NCBI GenBank assembly: GCA_045646925.1
Contig: JAZRLQ010000187.1
Location: 1-22,526 of the forward strand
From: QALR01 sp045646925
GTDB taxonomy: Bacteria > Bacillota > Clostridia > Oscillospirales > CAG-272
DNA: 22,526 nucleotides
Reading direction: 5' to 3'
Shown in pieces: positions 7,627 to 15,636 of the stretch. The notes beneath the pieces were generated by a model. The model was given only the letters and a program-made list of their open reading frames with translations, made no database searches and was not told the DNA's origin. Position numbers and translations under genes: made by a program. Position 1 is the stretch's first letter, and each line of letters begins with the position of its first letter.

Positions 7627-8181
7627 ATGATCTGCTATATCATACGCCACGGTAAAGACGATGATTCCGTGCGCGGCGGTTGGAGCGATTCCTCTTTAAC
7701 GAACGAGGGAATTTTGCAGGTTCAACAACTGTCCGCAAGAATCTTATCAGAAAATAAAATGAATATACGCAGAATTTTCACCAGCGATCTCCCGAGAGCA
7801 AAGCAAACCGCAGATATTCTCTCTGCGGCTTTGTCGATTCCCGTGACGGAAACGCCCGAATTTCGGGAAACCAACAATGGCGTTCTCGCAGGCATGGATA
7901 ATCAAATGGCAAACGAACGCTTCCCCGGCTTATATTGGAGCGCGTTGGGTTGGGACGAGACTTATCCGAACGGAGAAAGCCCTCGCCAGTTTTATGACCG
8001 CATTTCAAACGCATGGTCTCTTTTCAAAAAAGAGATCCAAAAAGGAAACGACGATATTGCCCTCGTCACACACGGCGGTGTCATCAATGTTATTCAATGC
8101 ATCGAAAAAGGAATCCCCTATTCCAATAAAGCAAATCCCTTCCCCGTCGGTCACGCCGACATGATCAGTCTTCAAATATAA
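7627..8181 (+). CDS. Histidine phosphatase family protein (phosphoglycerate mutase-like)
   Basis: A 184-residue member of the histidine phosphatase superfamily, which works through a phosphohistidine intermediate. The RHG motif (R7, H8, G9) supplies the nucleophile. SDLPRAKQTA contains the conserved R57, FRETNNG gives the acidic residue E81, and THGG gives the second histidine H149. The length fits single-domain members such as CobC-, PhoE- or GpmB-like enzymes, but the substrate cannot be told. A strong Shine-Dalgarno AAAAGGAGA (7612-7620) precedes the ATG. It sits just downstream of the tRNA terminator with no space for its own promoter between the two. A bidirectional-looking hairpin follows before the convergent ABC genes. 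Confidence 0.88.
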   Translation: MICYIIRHGKDDDSVRGGWSDSSLTNEGILQVQQLSARILSENKMNIRRIFTSDLPRAKQTADILSAALSIPVTETPEFRETNNGVLAGMDNQMANERFPGLYWSALGWDETYPNGESPRQFYDRISNAWSLFKKEIQKGNDDIALVTHGGVINVIQCIEKGIPYSNKANPFPVGHADMISLQI

Positions 8182-8189
8182 TTTCAAGC

Positions 8190-8227
8190 AAAGCCCCCTC
8201 GGACTTTTCAATCCGAGGGGGCTTTTT
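8190..8227 (+). terminator. Terminator between convergent genes
   Basis: AAAGCCCCCTCGGA (8190-8203) and TCCGAGGGGGCTTT (8212-8225) form a perfect 14 bp stem with an 8-nt loop. The T tail favours the plus strand (histidine phosphatase). On the minus strand it would follow the ABC operon closely, with a poorer tail. Confidence 0.9.
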
Positions 8228-8233
8228 CATACG

Positions 8234-10180
8234 TTATTCAAGCTCAAACGCGCCCGTGTAAAGCTGATAATATTTACCCTTCTGGGCGATCAGATTGTCG
8301 TGCGTACCGCGTTCGATGATTCTTCCCTTTTCGAGAACCATGATGACGTCGGAATTGCGTACGGTGGAGAGACGGTGCGCGATGACGAATACCGTTCTGC
8401 CGTACATGAGTCCGTCCATACCCTGAGAAACGAGCGCTTCCGTTCTGGTATCGATAGAAGAGGTCGCTTCGTCAAGGATCATAACGGGAGGATCGGCGAC
8501 TGCCGCGCGGGCAATCGAAAGCAGCTGACGCTGACCTTGAGAAAGGTTTGCGCCGTTGCTCGTCAGCATGGTGTTATAACCGTCGGGCAGACGCGTAATG
8601 AAGTCATGCGCGTTCGCGAGCTGCGCCGCAACGTAAACCTCATCATCCGTTGCGTCAAGTCTGCCGTAACGAATATTTTCCATAACCGTACCCGTAAACA
8701 AGTTGGTATCCTGCAAAACGATACCGAGAGAACGGCGGAGATCCGCCTTTTTGATCTTGTTGATATTGATACCGTCGTAACGAACCTTACCGTCCGAAAT
8801 ATCATAGAAGCGGTTGATCAGGTTCGTAATCGTCGTTTTACCTGCGCCCGTCGCGCCAACGAAGGCAACCTTCTGACCGGGCTCGGCAAAAAGCGTAATA
8901 TCATGCAAAACCGTCTTTTCGGGAACATAACCGAAGTCCACGTCCGTCAGACGAACGTCACCCTGCAAACGAGTGTAGGTAACGGTACCGTCTGCGCGGT
9001 GAGGATGCTTCCACGCCCAGATATTTGTGCGTTCCTCGGTTTCGACAAGATTGCCGTCCTTATCGTAAGCGGCGTTGACCAACGTAACGTAGCCTTCGTC
9101 TTTTTCCGGCTCTTCATCGAGAAGGTCGAAAATACGGGACGCGCCCGCAAGCGCCATTGCCACGGAATTGATATGCTGGGACGCTTGGTTGACGTTCATG
9201 CAGAACTGTCTGGTCATGTTCAAAAACGATGCTACGATCGTGACGTCGAGAACGATCTTGGAAACGGGGTTGATCACGTCTCCCTCGGAAAGAAGAAGCA
9301 TACCACCGATGAAAACGACGAGAACGTAAAGAATATTACCGATATTACCAAGGATCGGCATAAGGATATTAGCGAAGCGGTTCGCGTTCTGCGCATCGAG
9401 GAAAAGCTGATCGTTAATCTTATCGAAGTCCTCTTTGCAGGCTTCCTCGTGACAGAAAACCTTGACGACCTTCTGACCGTTCATCATTTCTTCGATATAA
9501 CCTTCCTCGTTACCGAGAGATTTCTGCTGACGGATAAAGTAGCGCGCACTTCTGCCGCCGATCGTTCTCGTAACGAAGATCATCAGAAACGCGCCGATGA
9601 AAACAACGAGGAACAACTGCAAGCTGTAATACAGCATAATGCAGATCAAGGAAATAACGACGATGCTGGAGGAGATCATGCTGGGGATGCTCTGCGAAAT
9701 CAGCTGGCGGAGCGTATCCACGTCGTTGGTATAATGGCTCATGATATCGCCGTGCGGATGCGTATCAAAATATTTGATGGGAAGCGTCTGCATTTTCGCG
9801 AACATTTCGTTTCGCATATGATCCAGAGTTCCCTGCGTAACCTTTGCCATCGTGCGTGTCCAGAGGAAATTACAGATCAAGCCCAACAAATAGACGCTCA
9901 TCAAGGTAATAACGAGGACGATGATCTTCGGATAAATTTCCGCAAGCGCAGTCTCCGCGCCGCTGACTCTGAAAACGTCAAGACCTTCGTTCACGTAGGA
10001 AAGGAACGTCTGCGTAAAAATAGAAGAAACGGAGTTAACGAGAGCGCTGATTACGAGACAGATGGCTACGAGAATCAACGAGGGCTTATAATATTTAAAA
10101 AGGAATTTCAAAACTCTTTTCAAAGTACCCTTTTTTGCTTTCGGGCGTCCTGCGCCCGCCATGCTCGGCTTTCTGTTCAT
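8234..10180 (-). CDS. ABC exporter subunit with catalytic ATPase site (second half of heterodimer)
   Basis: A 648-residue fused membrane/ATPase subunit of a type IV (multidrug-type) ABC exporter. An N-terminal membrane domain of about six helices (about 30-345) precedes the nucleotide-binding domain. Walker A is GATGAGKTT (442-450), the Q-loop glutamine is about Q490, the signature is LSQGQ (546-550), Walker B is VMILDEA with catalytic E571, and the switch histidine is H602. An extra segment of about 50 residues (358-408) lies between the two domains, common in this subunit type. The signature deviates from LSGGQ. It starts inside the stop of the upstream ABC gene (ATGA overlap, 10177-10180) and is the last gene of marR-ABC-ABC. 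Substrate unknown; drug, lipid or peptide export is possible. Confidence 0.93.
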   Translation of the reverse strand: MNRKPSMAGAGRPKAKKGTLKRVLKFLFKYYKPSLILVAICLVISALVNSVSSIFTQTFLSYVNEGLDVFRVSGAETALAEIYPKIIVLVITLMSVYLLGLICNFLWTRTMAKVTQGTLDHMRNEMFAKMQTLPIKYFDTHPHGDIMSHYTNDVDTLRQLISQSIPSMISSSIVVISLICIMLYYSLQLFLVVFIGAFLMIFVTRTIGGRSARYFIRQQKSLGNEEGYIEEMMNGQKVVKVFCHEEACKEDFDKINDQLFLDAQNANRFANILMPILGNIGNILYVLVVFIGGMLLLSEGDVINPVSKIVLDVTIVASFLNMTRQFCMNVNQASQHINSVAMALAGASRIFDLLDEEPEKDEGYVTLVNAAYDKDGNLVETEERTNIWAWKHPHRADGTVTYTRLQGDVRLTDVDFGYVPEKTVLHDITLFAEPGQKVAFVGATGAGKTTITNLINRFYDISDGKVRYDGININKIKKADLRRSLGIVLQDTNLFTGTVMENIRYGRLDATDDEVYVAAQLANAHDFITRLPDGYNTMLTSNGANLSQGQRQLLSIARAAVADPPVMILDEATSSIDTRTEALVSQGMDGLMYGRTVFVIAHRLSTVRNSDVIMVLEKGRIIERGTHDNLIAQKGKYYQLYTGAFELE

Positions 10181-11922
10181 TGATCATCTCCCCCTTTCAC
10201 CTGAGATTCGTAAACCTCGCGGTAGATCGCATTGGTTTCAAGAAGCTCTGCGTGCGTACCGACACCGTCGATCTTACCGCCGTCAAGAACGACGATACGA
10301 TCCGCGTCTTCAACCGAGGAAATACGCTGCGCGATAATGATCTTCGTCGTTCCGGGAATCTCCTCGCGGAACGCCTTACGGATCATGGCGTCCGTCTTGG
10401 TATCAACGGCAGAGGTAGAGTCGTCCAGAATGAGGATCTTGGGTTTTTTCAAAAGTGCGCGGGCAATACAAAGTCTCTGCTTCTGACCGCCCGACACGTT
10501 TGTGCCGCCGCGCTCGATATAAGTATCGTAGCCGTTCGGGAACGCCGATACGAATTCATCCGCGCAGGCAAGCTTGGAAATACGGATCAGCTCCTCGTCG
10601 GAAGCGTTCGGATCGCCCCAGCGGAGATTGTCCTTGATCGTTCCGGAGAAAAGAACGTTTTTCTGAAGAACCATGGAAACCTCGTTACGCAAAGCGTCAA
10701 GATCGTACTCTCTGACATCAACGCCGCCTACCTTGACGACACCCTCCGTCGCGTCGTAAAGACGGGGGATCATCTGAACAAGAGAGGTTTTCGAGCTTCC
10801 CGTTCCACCGATGATACCGATCGTTTCACCGGACTTGATATGCAAGGAAATGTTGGAAAGCGCGTTCTTTTCTGCTTTTTCGGAATATTTGAAGTTTACG
10901 TTTTCAAAATCGATCGATCCGTTGGAAACTTCCTTTACGGCGTTTTCGGGATTAACGATCGTGCTTTCTTCGCCGAGCACCTCAACGATACGGCGCGCGG
11001 ATTCCATGGACATGGTAAGCGTAACGAATACCATGGAGAGCATCATGCAGTTGGAGAGAATCTGTACACCGTAGGTCAAAAGGCTGGAGAAGTTACCGAG
11101 ATTGTAATCCACACCGCCCGTGGAAATGATCATATAGGAAGCAAAAAGGCATACGCAAACCATAGACGTATTGATCGCGATCTGCATAAGGGGGTTATTA
11201 AGCGCAAGGATCTTTTCCGCTCTCGTGAAGTCCTTCGCGAGATCACCAGACGCCTTTTTGAATTTTTCCGTTTCAAAATCCTCTCTTACGAAGGATTTTA
11301 CGACGCGGATGCCGCCGATATTTTCCTGCACGGATTCGTTAAGCTTATCGTATTTACGGAATGCGCCGCGGAAAATGGGCATAACCTTGCGCGCGATGGT
11401 AAACAACGCAAGCCCGAGAAAAGGAACGAGCAAAACGTAAACGCAAGCGAGCCATCCTCCGAGGATGAACGCCATGATCAAGGCGAAGATCAGCATGAAG
11501 GGCGCGCGGATCGCAATACGGATCAGCATCATAAACGCCTGCTGAACGTTGGTCACGTCCGTCGTCAAACGGGTAACGAGACTGGACGTGGAAAATCTGT
11601 CTATATTGGCAAAGGAAAAATCCTGTACCTTATAATACAGATCACGGCGCAGATTTTTCGCAAATCCGCAGGATGCCGTCGCGCAGAACCATCCCGAAAG
11701 CGCACCGCAACAGAGAGACGCCAGCGCCAGGCAAACGAGTATCAACCCGTATTTTTTGATCGTATCCATCGAAAGCACCTCTCCGCTGTTGAGGTAGTTG
11801 ACGAGAGCAGCGGTAACGAGAGGGATAATGCATTCAATGACGACCTCAAGAGCGATAAAAAGCGGCGAGAGGATCGTGTGCTTCGTATAGCCCTTGATAC
11901 ATTTGGCAAGTCTTTTGATCAT
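10177..11922 (-). CDS. ABC exporter subunit with degenerate ATPase site (first half of heterodimer)
   Basis: A 581-residue fused membrane/ATPase subunit. The membrane domain covers about 15-310. The nucleotide-binding domain has Walker A GGTGSSKTS (372-380), signature VSGGQ (476-480) and Walker B ILILDD. There the catalytic glutamate is replaced by D501, and the switch histidine is replaced by Q532 (AQR). These changes match the non-catalytic half of heterodimers such as TM287/288, LmrCD and BmrCD. I chose the ATG at 11922 because GGAAGG lies about 11 bp upstream and the protein begins in typical style. The alternative is a TTG at 11973 that adds 17 residues. It overlaps its partner by 4 bp and lies about 100 bp after marR. 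A small hairpin (AAAATC/GATTTT, about 11956-11971) in that gap is too weak to be a clear terminator. Confidence 0.93.
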   Translation of the reverse strand: MIKRLAKCIKGYTKHTILSPLFIALEVVIECIIPLVTAALVNYLNSGEVLSMDTIKKYGLILVCLALASLCCGALSGWFCATASCGFAKNLRRDLYYKVQDFSFANIDRFSTSSLVTRLTTDVTNVQQAFMMLIRIAIRAPFMLIFALIMAFILGGWLACVYVLLVPFLGLALFTIARKVMPIFRGAFRKYDKLNESVQENIGGIRVVKSFVREDFETEKFKKASGDLAKDFTRAEKILALNNPLMQIAINTSMVCVCLFASYMIISTGGVDYNLGNFSSLLTYGVQILSNCMMLSMVFVTLTMSMESARRIVEVLGEESTIVNPENAVKEVSNGSIDFENVNFKYSEKAEKNALSNISLHIKSGETIGIIGGTGSSKTSLVQMIPRLYDATEGVVKVGGVDVREYDLDALRNEVSMVLQKNVLFSGTIKDNLRWGDPNASDEELIRISKLACADEFVSAFPNGYDTYIERGGTNVSGGQKQRLCIARALLKKPKILILDDSTSAVDTKTDAMIRKAFREEIPGTTKIIIAQRISSVEDADRIVVLDGGKIDGVGTHAELLETNAIYREVYESQVKGGDDQ

Positions 11923-12022
11923 AAAAATTCTTACCTTCCCAAAAGATATCTTCAAAAATCCGAGGATTTTCAAATAGTCTCAAGGTTTTCCTTTCTTTTT
12001 TGTTTTTTAATCACATTCAATT

Positions 12023-12466
12023 TCAGTTGTCCTGCTCCAGATTTCGTCGAAGCTTCTCCAAAAGAAAAAACAGCGTCCTTTTCTCATCCTCGGATAAACC
12101 TGCAGAAAGCTTTTCCTCCGTATCGGTGATCCTGGATTCGATCATTTCGTGGATCCGTTTGCCTTTTTCGGTCAGAACAAGCTTTTTCAATCGGGCATCG
12201 TGCGCAACGCTCTCGCGAGTCAGAAAGCCCTTTTTCTCCATCCGAAGAATCGTAGCGGACATCGTGGAACGGCGAACGGAAAAAAACTCTTCCAGATCCT
12301 TCTGGAAAATATCCTTTTCCCCATGCTTCGCCAGATATCCGATGATGAACATATTGTTTCCGGTCAATTCGTCCAGATATTTTTCACAGCCGTAATTCCC
12401 CACTTCCCTTTTAATGAGATTGGAAATCACCTTGATATGCCAACCGATCCTGTATTGCTCTTCCAT
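12023..12466 (-). CDS. MarR family transcriptional regulator
   Basis: A 147-residue winged-helix regulator of standard MarR length. The recognition helix falls about 64-80 (VRRSTMSATILRMEKKG), the wing follows with DARLKKLVLTEKG (90-102), and dimerisation helices occupy both ends. It probably represses its own operon. It lies directly upstream of the two ABC exporter genes on the same strand, and its promoter carries a palindrome next to the -10. A strong AAAGGAGG Shine-Dalgarno stands about 8 bp before the ATG. MarR proteins usually release DNA on binding small phenolic or drug-like ligands, so the exporter may be induced by its own substrate; the ligand is unknown. Confidence 0.93.
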   Translation of the reverse strand: MEEQYRIGWHIKVISNLIKREVGNYGCEKYLDELTGNNMFIIGYLAKHGEKDIFQKDLEEFFSVRRSTMSATILRMEKKGFLTRESVAHDARLKKLVLTEKGKRIHEMIESRITDTEEKLSAGLSEDEKRTLFFLLEKLRRNLEQDN

Positions 12467-12504
12467 TTCGAGAAACCTCCTTTCTTACCTTCGTATCGAA
12501 TGCG

Positions 12505-12529
12505 ATAATTGTTAGGTTGCTAACATTAT
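12505..12529 (-). promoter_or_regulatory. Probable MarR operator
   Basis: TGTTAG (12510-12515) and CTAACA (12520-12525) form an inverted repeat with a 4-nt centre. It is extended outward by ATAAT/ATTAT with a one-base offset. It begins within the -10 box and covers the likely transcription start, where a bound MarR dimer would block polymerase. The binding protein is inferred from position. Confidence 0.7.
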
Positions 12530-12553
12530 ACCTTTTTTTCAGCCGATTGTCAA
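12525..12553 (-). promoter_or_regulatory. Consensus promoter of the marR-ABC-ABC operon
   Basis: Read on the minus strand: TTGACA (12548-12553), a 17 bp spacer, then TATAAT (12525-12530). Both boxes are perfect. Such a strong core promoter fits control by a repressor. Confidence 0.88.
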
Positions 12554-12635
12554 TAGATTGCAATTTTTTCATATTCAAAAAGAAAAACTTTTTTGAACGA
12601 GTTTTAACAAGTTTGTGAACTTCCTTCAATTATAG

Positions 12636-12664
12636 TTGACAGAAAATCAATTTTGTTATATAAT
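12636..12664 (+). promoter_or_regulatory. Consensus promoter of the LRR lipoprotein gene
   Basis: TTGACA (12636-12641), 17 bp spacer, TATAAT (12659-12664), both perfect. The leader to the ATG at 12733 is about 60 nt. The divergent marR promoter lies about 80 bp away, so the two could influence each other. Confidence 0.88.
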
Positions 12665-12732
12665 ATACAACAATGAAAACTTGAAAAGCGACAAATTACG
12701 CTATTTTATTTGAAAGGATTGGCTTATCTAGA

Positions 12733-14688
12733 ATGAAAAAAATCATAGCTTTTTGTTTATGCATCTGTATGGCTCTCCTGTGCTTTACCGCATGCGACGG
12801 CAAGACGCCCCCCAAGGACACCTCGTCCTCGAATCAAGGCAATCAGCCCGAAAAAAATTATACCGTTGACGGCGATATCCTCGTGTCCTGTATCGGACAA
12901 GCGGATGAAGACGGCAGATTCGTTATTCCCGAAAACGTGTCCATGATCAGTGAAAGCGCGTTTGCCGGCGATACCGATTTGAAGGAAGTCGTCATCGGCG
13001 CCAACGTCAAAATTATCGGCTCCGGCGCTTTCCAATACTGCACTTCTTTGGAAACCGTGACCATCAGCGAAGGCGTTGAAACGATCGGCTCCAACGCGTT
13101 CTCCAACTGCACCTCTTTGAAAAACGTTTCTCTGCCCTCGACGGTCAACGTATTGAACGAATGCACGTTCTATGCGTGCGAATCGTTGGAATCCATCTCC
13201 CTGCAACACATTCGCAAAATCGGTGAAGCTGCGTTTTACGCCTGCACTTCGCTGGAATCCGCGGCATTCTCCTCTTCGCTGGAAGCGCTCGGCGGCTGGG
13301 CGTTCTCTCAATGCACCTCTTTGGAATCCGTTTCCTTTAACGGCGTGACCAAGCTCAAGGAAATCGACGACTACACCTTTACGGGCTGCACCATGCTCCG
13401 TGAAATCAACATTCCTCAAGGCGTACAAAGAATCGGTATTCTTGCCTTTTACGATTGCTCCAGAATTTCCTCCGTTTCCATTCCTTCGTCCGTGGAATCC
13501 ATCGATTTCGGCGCGCTCAACTATACTCGTTGGTATCAGGACAACACAGACGAATATCTGATCGTTGGCGACGGCGTTCTGATCAAATGCACCGTTCCCC
13601 CCTCCATGCTCGATCTTTCCGGAAAAGGTATTAAAATGATCGGTAGCTCCGCTTTCTATAATGCGGTGGCAAACAGTGAAGCCGCTGTATACGGATACAA
13701 ATACGCTGAGCTTTTGGAAAACATCGTCATTCCCGAAGGCGTCCGTGAAATCGGTAAATCCACGTTTGCAGGTTGTATCAACGTAAAAAATATCACATTG
13801 AACACGGATATCGAGCGCATCGATGACAGCGCCTTCAATCTCCTCGTTTCTTCCACCGCCTCCGTTGCAAAGGTTGACCTTGCGCACTGCACGAAGCTGG
13901 AATATATCGGTAGCTACGCATTCCAGGGATGTAACAATATTGAAGAATTGGTGCTTCCCGCAAGCATAAAGCACATCGGTGAATATGCATTCGAAGCTAC
14001 GAAGGCACAAAGCAACTTCTATGAAGCCGCTTCCAAAGCAACGGACGAAAAGGATCGTTATTGGATCATCGGCGACATTCTTCTCGCCGTATACGTAACG
14101 GAAGATCAGACCGCCATTCGTATTCCGGAAGGCGTCAAAATGATTGCCGGCTCGGCAATTGGCGGTTGGGACAGCGTTTACGTTCCCGACGATCCGACGA
14201 CTCTTTCCGCTACGGGTATGTCCAAATACTATATCACGAACAACATTACGGAGCTCTATATCCCCGAAGGTGTGGAAACCATCGGCAATATGGCGTTCTT
14301 CCGTATGGCTTGCGTAGAAAAGATCAATATTCCCTCCTCGGTCCGCACGATCGGCGCCAACGCGTTCTACTTCTGCTCCATGCTTTCCGAAGTAACCGGT
14401 GGCGATAACGTACAGACGATCGGAGACGGCGCTTTCTACTACTGCGTGTCTCTCAAAACCTTCACGGTTCCCGAAAGCGTAACTTCTCTCGGTGCAAGCG
14501 TATTCTCGGGTTGCTCGTCTTTGAAGACCGTTTATTTGCCCAAGTCGCTTGAAAACCTGACCGCTTCGTTGTTCGATGAATCTTGCACGGCACTGTCCAG
14601 AATTTACGTCAATGCTTCCGTTCGTCCCCGCATTTACTTCATTCTCGGCCCCATTCCTCAAGCCATCAACGTAGATTACTATAAATAA
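12733..14688 (+). CDS. BspA-like leucine-rich repeat lipoprotein
   Basis: A 651-residue predicted surface lipoprotein. A signal peptide ends in a CFTA|C lipobox (C21) and a short polar linker follows. Residues about 60-610 are BspA-type LRR_5 repeats of about 23 residues, with the recurring pattern I..GAF..C.SL..V.IP..V..I (for example 97-119, 120-142, 535-557, 566-588). Two interruptions, around 264-300 (YLIVGDGVLIK) and 442-472 (YWIIGDILLAVY), have the IVGD hairpin seen in many BspA-like proteins. There is no sortase motif or dockerin. Such proteins are known mainly as adhesins or binding proteins; the partner here is unknown. A Shine-Dalgarno-like AAAGGATTGG lies somewhat far (about 14 bp) from the ATG. 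It has its own promoter and terminator. Confidence 0.9.
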   Translation: MKKIIAFCLCICMALLCFTACDGKTPPKDTSSSNQGNQPEKNYTVDGDILVSCIGQADEDGRFVIPENVSMISESAFAGDTDLKEVVIGANVKIIGSGAFQYCTSLETVTISEGVETIGSNAFSNCTSLKNVSLPSTVNVLNECTFYACESLESISLQHIRKIGEAAFYACTSLESAAFSSSLEALGGWAFSQCTSLESVSFNGVTKLKEIDDYTFTGCTMLREINIPQGVQRIGILAFYDCSRISSVSIPSSVESIDFGALNYTRWYQDNTDEYLIVGDGVLIKCTVPPSMLDLSGKGIKMIGSSAFYNAVANSEAAVYGYKYAELLENIVIPEGVREIGKSTFAGCINVKNITLNTDIERIDDSAFNLLVSSTASVAKVDLAHCTKLEYIGSYAFQGCNNIEELVLPASIKHIGEYAFEATKAQSNFYEAASKATDEKDRYWIIGDILLAVYVTEDQTAIRIPEGVKMIAGSAIGGWDSVYVPDDPTTLSATGMSKYYITNNITELYIPEGVETIGNMAFFRMACVEKINIPSSVRTIGANAFYFCSMLSEVTGGDNVQTIGDGAFYYCVSLKTFTVPESVTSLGASVFSGCSSLKTVYLPKSLENLTASLFDESCTALSRIYVNASVRPRIYFILGPIPQAINVDYYK

Positions 14689-14692
14689 TCCG

Positions 14693-14733
14693 AAAAAATC
14701 CGGTGGAAATCAATGATTTCCAACGGATTTTTT
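14693..14733 (+). terminator. Bidirectional terminator between convergent genes
   Basis: AAAAAATCCG (14693-14702) pairs with CGGATTTTTT (14724-14733), and the inner GGAAATC/GATTTCC (14705-14711/14715-14721) extends the hairpin. The A-run and T-run on opposite sides let it serve the LRR gene (+) and the metallophosphoesterase gene (-). Confidence 0.9.
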
Positions 14734-14750
14734 GTCATCAGCATATATTA

Positions 14751-15560
14751 TTATACGATCTCGATCATACGGGCGCGTCCTTTGAACAGTCCCGTCGTCA
14801 TATAATGCGTTCTTCCATCGATCACACGCTCTTCCTCGCGGTGTCCGTGTCCGCTTACGGTCGTGACGACGAGGGGATGATGCAAGAGCAAATCGATCAT
14901 TTCATGACTGACGCGATAATCTGCCTCGGTCAATCGGATATTGGGATGATACGGCTCTTTCAGATTCAAGCACTCGTCCCAAATATAATCGTGCGAAAAG
15001 ACGACGATCGGTAAGCCCTTTTCAAGCTCCTTTTTAAACGCCGCTACCGTTTTTTGAGAATAATAATCCAGACTATTATCCGCAGTGATGATATTCACCC
15101 CGCCGATCACACGGCTTTCAAGCGAAAGATCAAATTGAGACAACGCGCTTTCCAGACGAGCGCGCGCTTCGTCCTGGTATTCCGGAGGTTCCTCCATCGT
15201 CCTGACGCAAATTCTCTGATGCTCGTGCCCGCCGGGAGAAAACATCATATCTTCGCCATCAATGATCTTTTTGAACGCCTCCAGATTGCCGTAAGTCAGA
15301 ATATCGATAGCGTCACCCGTGCAAACGAGAAGAGCGTTCTCTTCTTTTGCCAACGCGATCGCCTGCTCCAGATACTCCGCCGGAGTAAAAGGGGGAAATT
15401 CTCCCTCGTTTTGAAATACGTCAAATCTCTTTTGCATCAAACGATGGTGTCTCGGCGTATCGTTTTCATTTGCATAAGTCAGATGAACGTCGGTTATATG
15501 AAGAATTTTGACCGGTTGCTTCAAGCCTACGTTCAATTTTGTATGTGTAAGAGAAATCAT
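14751..15560 (-). CDS. Calcineurin-like metallophosphoesterase
   Basis: A 269-residue cytoplasmic metal-dependent phosphoesterase. The metal-binding blocks appear in order: DVH (D24, H26), GDAID (D83, D86), a GGHE block (110-113), SHD (H190) and GHGH (237-240). In the third block the usual GNH(D/E) asparagine, normally a metal ligand, is glycine (G111), so either the block is variant or the ligand comes from elsewhere. The substrate (nucleotide, phosphodiester or phosphoprotein) cannot be told. A strong GGAGGT Shine-Dalgarno stands 7-8 bp before the ATG. It sits downstream of the LytTR/DUF3021 operon on the same strand, with a 76 bp gap that holds a plausible promoter, so it is probably a separate unit. 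Confidence 0.85.
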   Translation of the reverse strand: MISLTHTKLNVGLKQPVKILHITDVHLTYANENDTPRHHRLMQKRFDVFQNEGEFPPFTPAEYLEQAIALAKEENALLVCTGDAIDILTYGNLEAFKKIIDGEDMMFSPGGHEHQRICVRTMEEPPEYQDEARARLESALSQFDLSLESRVIGGVNIITADNSLDYYSQKTVAAFKKELEKGLPIVVFSHDYIWDECLNLKEPYHPNIRLTEADYRVSHEMIDLLLHHPLVVTTVSGHGHREEERVIDGRTHYMTTGLFKGRARMIEIV

Positions 15561-15586
15561 GCGGAAAACCTCCGATTTTTTCTTTT

Positions 15587-15615
15587 ATTGTATCACAAAA
15601 ATCAAAACAAAACAA
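15587..15615 (-). promoter_or_regulatory. Candidate promoter of the metallophosphoesterase gene
   Basis: On the minus strand: TTGTTT (15610-15615), a 17 bp spacer and TACAAT (15587-15592), about 27 bp before the ATG. Each box has deviations from consensus, and the region is so AT-rich that chance is possible. Confidence 0.5.
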
Positions 15616-15636
15616 TAACCTTTTGAAAAGACTTTT

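Noticed and set aside
8300..12129. Very long plus-strand open frames (627 and 664 codons) opposite the ABC exporter genes
   Set aside because: The minus-strand frames encode clear ABC proteins with all motifs. The opposite frames translate to Arg/Asp/Asn-rich sequence without domains and exist because the real genes avoid TTA, CTA and TCA codons.
12757..14661. 634-codon minus-strand open frame opposite the LRR gene
   Set aside because: A repetitive shadow of the LRR repeats; no ribosome binding site or recognisable domain, and the plus frame has a lipobox and LRR_5 motifs.
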